DNA of 20,634 nt from a virus: the IMG/VR virus record IMGVR_UViG_3300017782_000293, positions 1 to 20,634 of that record. One strand, given 5' to 3'. Positions 13,038 to 20,634 of this stretch are shown in pieces. The translations under genes and the position numbers were made by a program. The notes below the pieces were generated by a model. It saw only the letters and a list, made by a program, of their open reading frames with translations. It made no database searches and was not told where the DNA came from. Position 1 is the first letter of the stretch; every line of letters starts with the position of its first letter.

Positions 13038-13210
13038 TGATGATACCAAAACTAGAAGACCTATCTTATTTAGAATGTATGACTTGTAAGAATTACTTTT
13101 TTATACATGAGATAGGAATGGGAATTAACGATCCAAACTTCTGCCCTTATTGTGGGATAGAATTTACAGAAACTAAAAACGGAGGAACACTAAATAATGA
13201 GTCTGACTAA
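13037..13210 (+). CDS. zinc-ribbon peptide (57 aa)
   Basis: The start ATG 13037 overlaps the polymerase stop (TAATG), a typical coupled junction; a second ATG follows at 13040. The frame is open from 12983, but that part is polymerase coding sequence. CxxC pairs at Cys14/Cys17 and Cys36/Cys39 (FCPYCG) form a classic zinc ribbon. It may act as a small nucleic-acid or protein adaptor beside the polymerase and exonuclease. No family name is certain. Its 3' end overlaps the next start by 14 nt. Confidence 0.65.
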   Translation: MMIPKLEDLSYLECMTCKNYFFIHEIGMGINDPNFCPYCGIEFTETKNGGTLNNESD

Positions 13211-13388
13211 ATTAAAAATTAAAAAAAGATTAATATATATTAAAGCAATTAGAAAAGTACTAGAGCAAATGTCAGGTACATTTACTCACAAAACTTCTAA
13301 ACGTAGAGACCTTATTAAAAACATAGTAGAGTTAGTTAATCTACTTGAGCGTGAAATACGTAGGGACATTAAAACAAATGTCAACTAA
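13197..13388 (+). CDS. small basic helical protein (63 aa), unknown function
   Basis: ATG 13197 has GGAGG at 13181-13185, 11 nt upstream, inside the preceding gene. The product, MSLTKLKIKKRLIYIKAIRK..., is basic and probably all helical, with heptad-like leucines in its second half (IKNIVELVNLLEREIRRDIK). I recognise no family. It overlaps genes on both sides (14 nt and 11 nt), which supports translation as part of the replication operon between the polymerase and the exonuclease. Confidence 0.55.
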   Translation: MSLTKLKIKKRLIYIKAIRKVLEQMSGTFTHKTSKRRDLIKNIVELVNLLEREIRRDIKTNVN

Positions 13389-14187
13389 GGCTTTAATAGA
13401 TGGGGATATAATTGCTTATAGGTTTGCCTTCATTAACGAGTTTGATATTGACTTTGGAGATGAAGGAGAACCTTCTATCATTACAGTAGCCAGAGCTGAG
13501 GAAGCTATGGTTGATGTAGACCATTTTATTAAATGGGTAGTAGAAACCACAGGAGCTGACAAAGCTGTTGTTTGTCTGAGCGGTAAAGATAATTTTAGGT
13601 ATAAAGTAATGCCTAACTATAAAGATAATAGAAACGCTTCAACAGTTCCTACTTTAGTAGATGTACTAAAGAACTATATGTACCAAGCCTGGGACGCTAA
13701 AAGCGAACCTCAGTTAGAAGCTGATGATTTACTTAGTATTCTACAAGATAATAAATCTATTATATGTACAATAGACAAAGACTTGAATCAGGTACAAGGC
13801 ATGCACTTTAATTGGAACAAAAAGGACTTATATGAAATTGATGAAATACAAGCGTCGCATTTCTTTTGGACTCAAGTACTTATGGGAGACAGTACCGATG
13901 GATATAAAGGTTGTCCTAAAATTGGTAAAGTCAAGAGTAAAAGTATTGTTGATGATTTTATCGAAAGACAACTAAGCGAGCCAGAAATTTGGGAAGAAGT
14001 AGTAAACATCTACTACACTAACTACCGTAAGTATGTAGACGAAGAAGCTACAGATCAGTTCATAGAAGAACTAGCACTGGCTAATGCTAGAGTAGCACGA
14101 ATGGTTCAACGTGGTGAATATAATTTTGAAACACAAGAGCTAACTCTCTGGAGTCCAGAGGGTGGATTAATTAACAATAAATTATAA
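13378..14187 (+). CDS. 5'-3' exonuclease (gp6-like, FEN/PIN family)
   Basis: Starting at ATG 13378 the protein begins MSTKALIDGDIIAYRFAF, the usual opening of phage 5'-3' exonucleases; the ATG at 13345 gives an unlikely extension inside the previous gene. Metal-binding acids appear in LIDGD (Asp8, Asp10), LEADDLLS (113-120), CTIDKD (130-135) and MGDSTDGYKGCPKIG (169-183), the last being the helix-hairpin region. Length is 269 aa (T7 gp6, 300). It should remove RNA primers and degrade host DNA. The order polymerase-exonuclease is as in T7. It is the last gene of the replication operon and is followed by a terminator. Confidence 0.92.
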   Translation: MSTKALIDGDIIAYRFAFINEFDIDFGDEGEPSIITVARAEEAMVDVDHFIKWVVETTGADKAVVCLSGKDNFRYKVMPNYKDNRNASTVPTLVDVLKNYMYQAWDAKSEPQLEADDLLSILQDNKSIICTIDKDLNQVQGMHFNWNKKDLYEIDEIQASHFFWTQVLMGDSTDGYKGCPKIGKVKSKSIVDDFIERQLSEPEIWEEVVNIYYTNYRKYVDEEATDQFIEELALANARVARMVQRGEYNFETQELTLWSPEGGLINNKL

Positions 14188-14243
14188 AATAAAGAAGGAG
14201 GAAAGTTACCTTTTTAAAATTTCAAATAACTTGTTGAACTAAG

Positions 14244-14268
14244 AGCCTCTAGCAATAGGGGCTTTTTT
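14244..14268 (+). terminator. intrinsic terminator of the replication operon
   Basis: AGCCTCTA (14244-14251), a GCAA tetraloop, TAGGGGCT (14256-14263) and then T6 form a compact 8-bp hairpin with one G-U pair and a stabilising GNRA loop. It lies 57 nt after the exonuclease stop and directly before the second copy of the candidate phage promoter. Confidence 0.88.
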
Positions 14269-14270
14269 GT

Positions 14271-14301
14271 TAACCTGCTCCCTAATAGGGAAAATAATCC
14301 C
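14271..14301 (+). promoter_or_regulatory. candidate phage RNA polymerase promoter for the virion operon
   Basis: TAACCTGCTCCCTAATAGGG (14271-14290) matches the element at 7495-7514 in 19 of 20 positions. It begins 2 nt after the T-tract of the upstream terminator. Initiation is expected near GGG 14288-14290, and the transcript could open with a short GGG/CCC stem (14288-14301). A second terminator lies about 30 nt further on. Confidence 0.6.
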
Positions 14302-14329
14302 GAAATATCCTCCTTTATTAGTTTCCTTT

Positions 14330-14372
14330 AACCCCTTTTTTAGTTACAATCTAACTATTAAAGGGGTTTTTT
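14330..14372 (+). terminator. intrinsic terminator downstream of the virion-operon promoter
   Basis: AACCCCTTT (14330-14338) pairs with AAAGGGGTT, and inner bases TAGTT/AACTA extend the stem around the loop, followed by T6 (14367-14372). It lies between the candidate promoter at 14271 and the first virion-module gene at 14380, so it could attenuate the phage transcript as well as back up the upstream terminator. Confidence 0.82.
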
Positions 14373-14379
14373 ATATATT

Positions 14380-14625
14380 ATGACAACAATAGAAAAAATA
14401 AAAGAGATGAGTGCTGCACAACTTTCTGAGTTTATTCCTAAAGACTTAGAAGAAACTGTAGCTTATTTACAAGTGGTACATCCACTCCGCAATCCTGACT
14501 CAAAAGTCTCAGAAAGAGAACTTTGGATAGAAGTTGGGAGACAACAACTAATTGAATTTTTAATTAATACATTAAACAAACACGAGGACATAACAGATGT
14601 GTGGACCCAAAAAGACTACGATTAA
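14380..14625 (+). CDS. hypothetical protein (81 aa), start of virion module
   Basis: The frame starts at ATG 14380, only 7 nt after the terminator T-tract and with no ribosome-binding site, which is unusual; ATG 14407 is an alternative start with purines immediately before it. The protein is hydrophilic and helical (EKIKEMSAAQLSEFIPKDLE...), with no family I recognise. It occupies the position of small T7 genes such as 7 and 7.3, just before the portal. Its 3' end overlaps the next gene by 29 nt. Confidence 0.6.
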   Translation: MTTIEKIKEMSAAQLSEFIPKDLEETVAYLQVVHPLRNPDSKVSERELWIEVGRQQLIEFLINTLNKHEDITDVWTQKDYD

Positions 14626-14872
14626 TAACGAAGTCAGAGAACAAGATGTTATGCCAGCTATCGATATGAAAGTAGCAGATATAATGATTGGTAGTACTAA
14701 TGCAAAAAAACAAGCCAAAAAAGGCAAGGGCATTAAACAACTAGAAGTTACAGAAGTCGGTAAAGCACAACAACTAAATACAAATATAAAGCCAGTATCT
14801 AATGATATAGGTTATATTTCAGAAGCTCAAAAAAAAGCTCGTGAAAACACAAGCTCACTAACGATTGGTTAA
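14597..14872 (+). CDS. MCGPK-type small protein upstream of portal (91 aa)
   Basis: ATG 14597 lies within the end of the previous gene, with GAGGA at 14584-14588 upstream. The product begins MCGPKKTTINNEV and ends EAQKKARENTSSLTIG; it is Lys/Gln-rich and probably partly disordered. Proteins opening MCGPK-like and sitting just before the portal recur in T7-like phages and may be minor head or tail components comparable in position to T7 gp7.3, but I cannot assign this one. It ends 2 nt before the portal start, so expression is coupled. Confidence 0.65.
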   Translation: MCGPKKTTINNEVREQDVMPAIDMKVADIMIGSTNAKKQAKKGKGIKQLEVTEVGKAQQLNTNIKPVSNDIGYISEAQKKARENTSSLTIG

Positions 14873-14874
14873 CT

Positions 14875-16482
14875 ATGATAGATAGACAGGAACGAGGAAT
14901 ACTTACTCCCGAAAATGTAGCTGAACACAAAGGTAAAGCAGCGAAGCACTATGCTTCTATGGCTACTAAACGTCATACAATCTTGGATAGAGCTAGACGA
15001 TGTGCTCAACTTACTTTGCCTGCAATTTTAACACCTTCAGAGAATAACGAGTATGATGTACTTACTACTCCTTATCAGTCTTTAGGAGCAAGAGGAGTAA
15101 ATACTCTAGCATCTAAACTACTATTAGCTTTATTCCCACCTAATACACCTTTCTTTAAAATGAGTATTAGTGATAAAGAAGCTATGGATTTACAACAACA
15201 GGCTAAACAACTAGGACTATCACAAGGTAAATCATTTCTTTCAAGCTTAGAAGAAGCCTTGACTAGGTACGAGCGTATAGTTACCCGTGAAGCTGAAAAA
15301 GATAGCTTACGTGTTCAGTTGTTTGATGCTCTAAAACTTTGTGTAGCAACAGGTAACGCATTATTGTACGTACCTAAAAAAGGTGATGTAAAAGTTTTTG
15401 CTCTAGATAAGTTTGTAATAGAACGAGATTTAGCAGGTAATCCAATACGATGGATTGTTAGCGAAACTATATCACCTAAAGCACTAAGTGAAGAAATTCT
15501 TTCTACTCTATCTAAAAAAGACCAAGAAAAATCAGAAGTAGATATTTATACTTATGTAGTTCGTGAAGGTAAAGACACTTATCGTGGATGGCAAGAACTT
15601 AAAAAAGGCACAGTAATACCAGAAACAGAAGGTACTTACAAAGCTAGTGAACTGCCTTGGATACCTGTTCGTTGGTCATCTATAGCTGGAGAACACTATG
15701 GTCGTGGACTAGTAGAAGAATACTTAGGAGACCTTAACTCCTTAGAAGCTATATCTAAAGCTATTGTACAAATGGCTGCAGTATCTTCTAAGATTTTGTT
15801 TATGGTTAATCCTAATGGTACTACTAAGGTACGTGACTTAGCTCGTAAAGAGTCAGGTGATTTCGTTGTTGGTAATGTACAAGATGTTAGTACCCTACAG
15901 GTTCAAAAAGCAGGGGACTTCCAAGTAGCTTACCAAACAAAAGTAGGGTTAGAGGAAGCATTGTCATCAGCTTTTCTATTAAACGTAGCTGTTAGACGTA
16001 ACGCTGAACGAGTTACAGCCGCTGAGATTAGATATGTAGCTGCTGACTTAGAGGATAACCTAGGTGGAGAATACTCTGTCTTATCACAGACATTACAGTT
16101 ACCTCTTATTCGTGCATTAATGGCAAGATACACCACTCAAAACAGACTTCCAAAACTTCCAACAGGGTCAGTAGAACCTACAATTATCGCAGGTTTAGAA
16201 GCTCTTGGAAGAGGACATGACTATGGCAAACTTAAACAGTTTGTTGGAGATGTTATGAGTTTACAAGCAGGACAATTTATAAATATGCCCGATTTAGTTT
16301 CTCGTATTGGTATTGCCCAAGGCGTAGAGATGGAAGGGTTAGTTAAATCACAAGAACAAATAGCTCAGGAACAACAAGCCGCTGCTCAAGCACAAGCAGA
16401 ACAAATGCAAATGCAACAGCAGTTGGATACATTAAAAACAATGGGACCCGAGTTAGCTAAACAAATCACTAAAGAAGGATAA
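14875..16482 (+). CDS. portal (head-tail connector) protein, gp8-like
   Basis: At 535 aa it matches T7 gp8 (536) in length. The N-terminus (LTPENVAEHKGKAAKHYASM) and the segment YQSLGARGVNTLASKLLLAL (67-86) are typical of T7-like connectors. The C-terminus is a Gln/Ala/Met-rich helix (EQQAAAQAQAEQMQMQQQ) as in other podophage portals. It forms the ring through which DNA enters the head and to which the tail attaches. The start is 2 nt after the previous stop, with only weak complementarity to 16S rRNA, so it probably relies on coupling. Confidence 0.96.
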   Translation: MIDRQERGILTPENVAEHKGKAAKHYASMATKRHTILDRARRCAQLTLPAILTPSENNEYDVLTTPYQSLGARGVNTLASKLLLALFPPNTPFFKMSISDKEAMDLQQQAKQLGLSQGKSFLSSLEEALTRYERIVTREAEKDSLRVQLFDALKLCVATGNALLYVPKKGDVKVFALDKFVIERDLAGNPIRWIVSETISPKALSEEILSTLSKKDQEKSEVDIYTYVVREGKDTYRGWQELKKGTVIPETEGTYKASELPWIPVRWSSIAGEHYGRGLVEEYLGDLNSLEAISKAIVQMAAVSSKILFMVNPNGTTKVRDLARKESGDFVVGNVQDVSTLQVQKAGDFQVAYQTKVGLEEALSSAFLLNVAVRRNAERVTAAEIRYVAADLEDNLGGEYSVLSQTLQLPLIRALMARYTTQNRLPKLPTGSVEPTIIAGLEALGRGHDYGKLKQFVGDVMSLQAGQFINMPDLVSRIGIAQGVEMEGLVKSQEQIAQEQQAAAQAQAEQMQMQQQLDTLKTMGPELAKQITKEG

Positions 16483-16484
16483 TA

Positions 16485-17258
16485 ATGTCAGAAGAAACTA
16501 TGGATACTAGCGGTTTACCTGCAGGAGCTGTCGAAGGCACTACTCCTCCAGGAGAAGTAACAACAATTCCTAACGGAGTTAATATTCCAATGGGAGAAAA
16601 CACCCCTGTTAATAATGCAGGAGAAAAGATTCTAGGAAAATTCGAAAGCCAAGAAGCTTTAGTAAAAGCATACCAAGAACTAGAAGGAAAACTAGGATCA
16701 CAAAATGAACAACAAACAGAAACAACTACAGAATCAGACAACAATGAAATTGTTAACGAAGATGGATCGTTTGACATTTCTCAGTACTCCGAGGAGTTTG
16801 CTAAAAATGGAAAATTATCCGAAGATAGTTATCAAGAGCTTTCGGAAGTAGGATTCTCAAAAGAAATTGTAGACGCTTACATACAAGGACAAGCTGCCTT
16901 AGGAAATCAATGGGGACAGCAAGTCAAAGCTATGGTAGGCTCAGACGAACAGTATCAAGAACTGGTTGATTGGGCTGGATCAGGAGGCGTTGATAACGAA
17001 TTTATCAAAGCTTACGATGAAGCGATAGGTTCTATGGATTCTAATCGTGCTAAGATGGCTGTTGAAGCTTTGAAGAGCATGTATATGACATCCAATAGTG
17101 ACCCTAAACTTCTTGACGGAACCACTAATGGTTCTGGAAGCGGTGATGTATATGAAAGTTGGGCTCAAGTAACATCTGATCTCAATGGTAAACTATATCA
17201 CAGCGACCCCGCTGAACGGGAAAGAGTTCAGCAAAAACTATCAAGATCAAATATTTAA
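16485..17258 (+). CDS. scaffolding (capsid assembly) protein, gp9-like
   Basis: The 257-aa acidic protein (T7 gp9 is 307) lies between portal and capsid as in T7. A disordered Pro/Gly/Thr-rich N-terminus (1-45) leads to the conserved segment ILGKFESQEALVKAYQELEG (49-68), then an acidic linker and helices, and ends in a basic tip (RERVQQKLSRSNI) that would contact capsid subunits. It guides procapsid assembly and leaves before maturation. AAGGA (16475-16479) precedes ATG 16485, 2 nt after the portal stop. Confidence 0.9.
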   Translation: MSEETMDTSGLPAGAVEGTTPPGEVTTIPNGVNIPMGENTPVNNAGEKILGKFESQEALVKAYQELEGKLGSQNEQQTETTTESDNNEIVNEDGSFDISQYSEEFAKNGKLSEDSYQELSEVGFSKEIVDAYIQGQAALGNQWGQQVKAMVGSDEQYQELVDWAGSGGVDNEFIKAYDEAIGSMDSNRAKMAVEALKSMYMTSNSDPKLLDGTTNGSGSGDVYESWAQVTSDLNGKLYHSDPAERERVQQKLSRSNI

Positions 17259-17266
17259 TTTTTGGA

Positions 17267-17305
17267 GCCCTACTTGATAACCCTGAGGGGAAGTTACAGT
17301 AGGAC
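17267..17305 (+). repeat. nested inverted repeat upstream of the capsid gene
   Basis: CCTACT (17269-17274) pairs with AGTAGG (17298-17303), and inside it TAAC (17278-17281) pairs with GTTA (17293-17296) around a CC/GG core. The whole could fold as an interrupted stem-loop in the 110-nt gap before the capsid. There is no T-tract, so it is not an ordinary terminator; an RNA-processing site or promoter-linked structure is possible. Confidence 0.4.
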
Positions 17306-17368
17306 AACTTGCGATTGTTATTTATAGATCAATTTAATTATTAATCTCTAAATATAAGGACATTTAAA

Positions 17369-18406
17369 ATGGCTGACAATTATACTACATTTAGCCGTCC
17401 AGGTCAGGCTAATAATACTGGCAATACGGACGACTTATTCTTGAAGTTGTTCTCAGGCGAAGTTCTTGCAAGTTTTGATCGTACTACGGTTATGCAAGGT
17501 CTCGTTCGGGAACGTACAGTAAGCGGACAGAAGTCTGCTCAATTCCCAATGACTGGTCGTGCATCTGCTGGATACCACTCACCTGGTGAAGAAATTACTC
17601 CTGATGCTATCGCTAATAACGAAAAAGTTATTACTATCGATGGCTTGATGTATGCTACTACTTTCGTAGACGACTGGGAAGACATGGTCTCTCACTACGA
17701 AGTACGATCAGTATACGCAGGTGAGCTAGGTGCTACACTTGGCTTTAACTACGACAAGCATTTGCTTCGTCGGTTGGTACTTGCTGCTCGTGAAGCCAAC
17801 GAATTAGTTGGTGCTGATACTACTCAGCTTCCTGCAGTTGCTGGTGATAACACTATCACAGATGATACATTCCAGTTATCAGCAGGAGACACAATTACTG
17901 GAGACGCTACTTCAGTCGGTGCTAAAGCACAGGCTATTGCTGATGGCATCTTCGCTGCTCAAGCTAAGTTTGATAATGCTTACGTTCCAGAATCTCAGGA
18001 AAAATTCTGTATTCTGCGTCCTAAGGATTATTACGATCTTGTAGCAGGTGTTCAAGATTCTGGATTCTCAGTAATCAATCGTGATTACAACGGAGCAGGA
18101 TCTTATGCTGACGGTAAAGTATTGAAGATTGGTGGAGTTACTATTCTTAAGAGCCCTAACCTTCCTTCAACTGACGTTCAGCGAAGTGGAGCTGCTTCTG
18201 GATTAGATTACTATCACTACGGTGACTTCTCTAAAACAGTTGGTATTGTATTCTCTGCTGACGCTATTGGTGCAGTACGCTTGATGGGTCTTGGAGTTCA
18301 AACTGATTATCAGGTTGAGCGTCAAGGTACTTTGATGGTTGCTCGTCAATCAGTAGGTATTGGCACTCTCCGTGCAGAATGTGCGGTTGAGCTGGCTATT
18401 GCTTAA
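17369..18406 (+). CDS. major capsid protein, gp10A-like
   Basis: The 345-aa product has the same length as T7 gp10A and shares DLFLKLFSGEVLASFDRTTV (22-41), SGQKSAQFPMTGRASAGYHS (52-71) and EKVITIDGL. It forms the HK97-fold shell. AAGGA (17356-17360) precedes ATG 17369 at 8-nt spacing, after a 110-nt non-coding gap, which fits high-level expression. No frameshift extension like T7 gp10B is apparent; the stop is followed at once by a strong terminator. Confidence 0.97.
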   Translation: MADNYTTFSRPGQANNTGNTDDLFLKLFSGEVLASFDRTTVMQGLVRERTVSGQKSAQFPMTGRASAGYHSPGEEITPDAIANNEKVITIDGLMYATTFVDDWEDMVSHYEVRSVYAGELGATLGFNYDKHLLRRLVLAAREANELVGADTTQLPAVAGDNTITDDTFQLSAGDTITGDATSVGAKAQAIADGIFAAQAKFDNAYVPESQEKFCILRPKDYYDLVAGVQDSGFSVINRDYNGAGSYADGKVLKIGGVTILKSPNLPSTDVQRSGAASGLDYYHYGDFSKTVGIVFSADAIGAVRLMGLGVQTDYQVERQGTLMVARQSVGIGTLRAECAVELAIA

Positions 18407-18414
18407 TTAACTTT

Positions 18415-18454
18415 AAACCCTCTCTATTAATTTAGGGAGGGTTTTATTTATTTT
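18415..18454 (+). terminator. intrinsic terminator after capsid (T-phi-like position)
   Basis: AAACCCTCTCTA (18415-18426) pairs with TAGGGAGGGTTT (18433-18444), a 12-bp stem with one G-U pair and a 6-nt loop, then a T-rich tract. In T7 the T-phi terminator for the phage polymerase sits at the same place and lowers expression of tail genes relative to capsid. Confidence 0.88.
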
Positions 18455-18465
18455 ATAAGGACTAT

Positions 18466-19074
18466 ATGAATTTACTACCACAAACAGAACTAGAGGCTGT
18501 AAACGTATGTTTGCAAAACATCAACGAGTCCCCTATCAATAGTTTAACTACAGCTTTTGGGGATGCTCTTATCGCACAACAGATGTTGCATGACGTTTCT
18601 CGCAGAACTCAATCTATAGGGTTGGTATGTAATACGGATTACGAATATGAACTTACTAGAGACAGTAATAACAATATTGCTTTGCCTACAAATTGCCTTA
18701 AAGTTTATGACATAGCAGAAGGAACAGTAGCTGTTAGAGACATAGTACAACGTGGTAATAAGTTGTATGATAGAAAAAATAATACTTATGCTTTCGATAA
18801 AAATCTAAAAGTAACTTTAGTTTCTTTCTTAGAATGGGAAGACCTTCCACAAGTAGTTCGTAATTTTATTACAATTAATACTGCTCGTAAATTTGCAGCA
18901 CAAATAGTAGGCGATATAGACATCTATCAACTTACTCAACAAGATGAACTAGAAGCTCGTTTAGAATTTAAACGTGAACAAGTAGACGTTGAACAAGCAA
19001 ATCTTTTAAGCGACTCCGAATCAGTATTTGGAGTTATTCACAGATCAAGGGATTATCCTAATTATGGCATCTAA
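18466..19074 (+). CDS. tail tubular protein A (gp11-like)
   Basis: The 202-aa protein (T7 gp11 is 196) has the family pattern: TELEAVNVCLQNINESPINS (7-26), then LPTNCLKVYDI, WEDLPQVVRNFITINTARKF near the middle, and the late ELEARLEFKREQVDVEQANL. It forms the ring joining the portal to the tail nozzle. AAGGA (18457-18461) lies 4 nt before ATG 18466, directly after the terminator. Its end overlaps the next gene by 11 nt. Confidence 0.93.
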   Translation: MNLLPQTELEAVNVCLQNINESPINSLTTAFGDALIAQQMLHDVSRRTQSIGLVCNTDYEYELTRDSNNNIALPTNCLKVYDIAEGTVAVRDIVQRGNKLYDRKNNTYAFDKNLKVTLVSFLEWEDLPQVVRNFITINTARKFAAQIVGDIDIYQLTQQDELEARLEFKREQVDVEQANLLSDSESVFGVIHRSRDYPNYGI

Positions 19075-20634
19075 ATCATATTTTACAGAACAAGTCACAG
19101 GACTTCATAATGGTGTATCTACACTACCAGATCAATTACGTAGAGAAAACCAAGCAGAGGAGCAGATTAATTTTATCTCTGATATTAGCAGAGGTCTTGA
19201 AAGTCGTAACGGTACAGAGTATATATCTTCTTTAGACTTTGCTACTAATGTAACTAGTAACTCTTATATTACTAAAATAGACAAAGATACAAGACCTATT
19301 ACTACTGTTACAGATAAAACTCAAACTTTTGAAGATGATTATATTGTAGTCTTTACTGGAGCAGATGACGCTGAACTTGGTGCTGTAGAAATATATGATA
19401 AAAATGGGATTCAACAATCAGTATCAAATCCTAATAACACGTATCTTCACACTGACAACCCTCGTAGAGATATTAGAACAACTTTAATAGAAGACTACTT
19501 TATAGTATCTAATGCTAATATAAAAACAGCTATGACTAACGCTTTGTCTCCTAGTGGTGATGAAAGTAAAGTAATTGTATACATTAAACAACTACAACCT
19601 ACTGCTACTTATCAGATATTTTTAGGTAGTGACAAAGTAGCTGAAAAATCTTTAAACAATGTAAACAACCCTCAAACATTATTAGAGGATTTAAGAGATG
19701 ACATTAATAATGGATCTAGTGACTTAGATATATCTGCTACATATACAGCTTCAATAGAACACGGTAATTTAATTATTACTAAAAATAGCGGAAGTATTAG
19801 AGGAGACGCTTTTACAACAGTAGATACTTATGGAGATACTCTGCTAGGTATTCTAAATGGTAAACTTTCAAGATATAGTGAACTACCCCCTTCTGCTCCT
19901 AATGGAACAATCGTTAATATTGTAGGTGTAGATGCCCAAAATGAATTTGCTAACTACTACGTAAAGTATGATTCTTCCGAACACGTTTGGAATGAGACAG
20001 TAGCACCTGGTATTTCTACGACTATTGATTCTAGTACAATGCCCCACTTTATTATTAAAACTGATACTACAACTACCAATCCTGCCACTACCTTAGACGA
20101 TGGTATTGCTAGAGGAGTATTTCAAATTGTACAAGCAGGAGATGCTGGCTTAAGTAATCAACGATCAGCAAGTGCTTTTACAGATAGACTAGTAGGCGAT
20201 GAGGACTCTAACTCTACCCCTTCATTTATAGGTTCTCCAATTCTTGATTTACTATTTTATAGAAATAGATTAATTTATCTAAGTAAAGACAGTGTAGTAA
20301 TGTCAGCTTCTAATGATTACTTTAATTTATTTAACGACTCTGCAATTCGTGCATTACCAACAGACCCTATTGATATTTTCTTAGCAACTAACTATTCGGT
20401 TAGAGCTAAATTTATGGAGCCTTATCAAACTGGTGTTATTGTTTTCTGTGAAGATCAGCAGTTTGCTATTCATTCTTCAGACAGAACGTTATCTCCTGTA
20501 AATGTTAGATTAGAACAAGTTACACAATATCAAACAAACGAAGACGTACATCCAGTATCTATTGGAGACCATGTAGTCTTTGCAGGATCTAAAGGTAATA
20601 ATGCTGTTATTCGTAGGTTCTCTACTAAATCAGG
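19064..20634 (+). CDS. tail tubular protein B (gp12-like), partial
   Basis: An open frame begins at ATG 19064 (MASKSYFTEQVTGLHNGVST) and runs to the end of the window without a stop, giving about 523 codons; T7 gp12 is 794 aa, so roughly the last third lies outside. The opening GLHNGVSTLPDQLRRENQ matches the T7 pattern of an N-terminal Gly-Ile/Val-Ser followed by P-D-x-LR, and the sequence near DLLFYRNRLIYLSKDSVVMS fits the nozzle family. It makes the hexameric tail nozzle with gp11. The start lies inside the gp11 gene, with AAGG about 13 nt upstream. Confidence 0.93.
   Translation, partial: MASKSYFTEQVTGLHNGVSTLPDQLRRENQAEEQINFISDISRGLESRNGTEYISSLDFATNVTSNSYITKIDKDTRPITTVTDKTQTFEDDYIVVFTGADDAELGAVEIYDKNGIQQSVSNPNNTYLHTDNPRRDIRTTLIEDYFIVSNANIKTAMTNALSPSGDESKVIVYIKQLQPTATYQIFLGSDKVAEKSLNNVNNPQTLLEDLRDDINNGSSDLDISATYTASIEHGNLIITKNSGSIRGDAFTTVDTYGDTLLGILNGKLSRYSELPPSAPNGTIVNIVGVDAQNEFANYYVKYDSSEHVWNETVAPGISTTIDSSTMPHFIIKTDTTTTNPATTLDDGIARGVFQIVQAGDAGLSNQRSASAFTDRLVGDEDSNSTPSFIGSPILDLLFYRNRLIYLSKDSVVMSASNDYFNLFNDSAIRALPTDPIDIFLATNYSVRAKFMEPYQTGVIVFCEDQQFAIHSSDRTLSPVNVRLEQVTQYQTNEDVHPVSIGDHVVFAGSKGNNAVIRRFSTKS

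Overview
The window is one contiguous piece of a T7-like, lytic-type podophage genome (Autographivirus-like). A single-subunit phage RNA polymerase is followed by a T7-type replication module and then portal, scaffold, capsid and tail-tube genes in T7 order, all on the + strand. The DNA is fairly AT-rich, and most so in the first ~1 kb. Small genes with relatives that I recall as common in marine phages (the GKGTYG / GRPSK basic peptide, the DUF6321-like and DUF7220-like proteins) suggest a phage of an aquatic bacterium. The host itself cannot be named from sequence alone. The right end cuts through the gp12-like tail gene.

Layout. (1) 1-1100, early control region: two tandem sigma70-type promoters (an imperfect direct repeat), two copies of a GTTGACA-type palindrome, a 38-aa acidic protein, a structured leader, a 145-aa Lys-rich protein and a strong intrinsic terminator. 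(2) 1104-5060, early accessory region: three small ATGA-coupled genes, then an amidoligase (carboxylate-amine ligase) flanked by two paralogous class II glutamine amidotransferases with intact catalytic residues, then a 67-aa acidic protein. (3) 5062-7497, T7-like RNA polymerase. (4) 7587-14187, replication and nucleotide metabolism: gp2.5-like SSB, endonuclease I, a MazZ/DUF5664-like dNTP pyrophosphohydrolase, three small basic or membrane proteins, primase-helicase with an apparent internal 4B-type start, DNA polymerase with a shortened thioredoxin-binding region, a zinc-ribbon peptide, a small basic protein and the gp6-like exonuclease. (5) 14380-end, virion module: two small proteins, portal, scaffold, major capsid, tail tubular protein A, and partial tail tubular protein B.

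Regulation. A 20-bp motif, TAACCTGCTCCCTAWTAGGG, occurs just upstream of the replication operon (7495) and just upstream of the structural operon (14271). It resembles the T7 promoter core and is the best candidate for the phage polymerase's own promoter. The second copy lies between two intrinsic terminators. A further terminator after the capsid gene matches the place of T7 T-phi. Early genes would be read by host RNA polymerase, although a terminator at 955-996 separates the tandem promoters from the amidoligase/RNAP region. A weaker promoter embedded in the second palindrome (1030-1058) may restart transcription.

The most unusual content is the early amidoligase plus two glutamine amidotransferases. 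It looks like a complete machine for releasing ammonia from glutamine and ligating an amine or ammonia to a carboxylate, made before the phage polymerase. Its target is unknown. No tRNA, rRNA, CRISPR, integrase or insertion sequence was seen.
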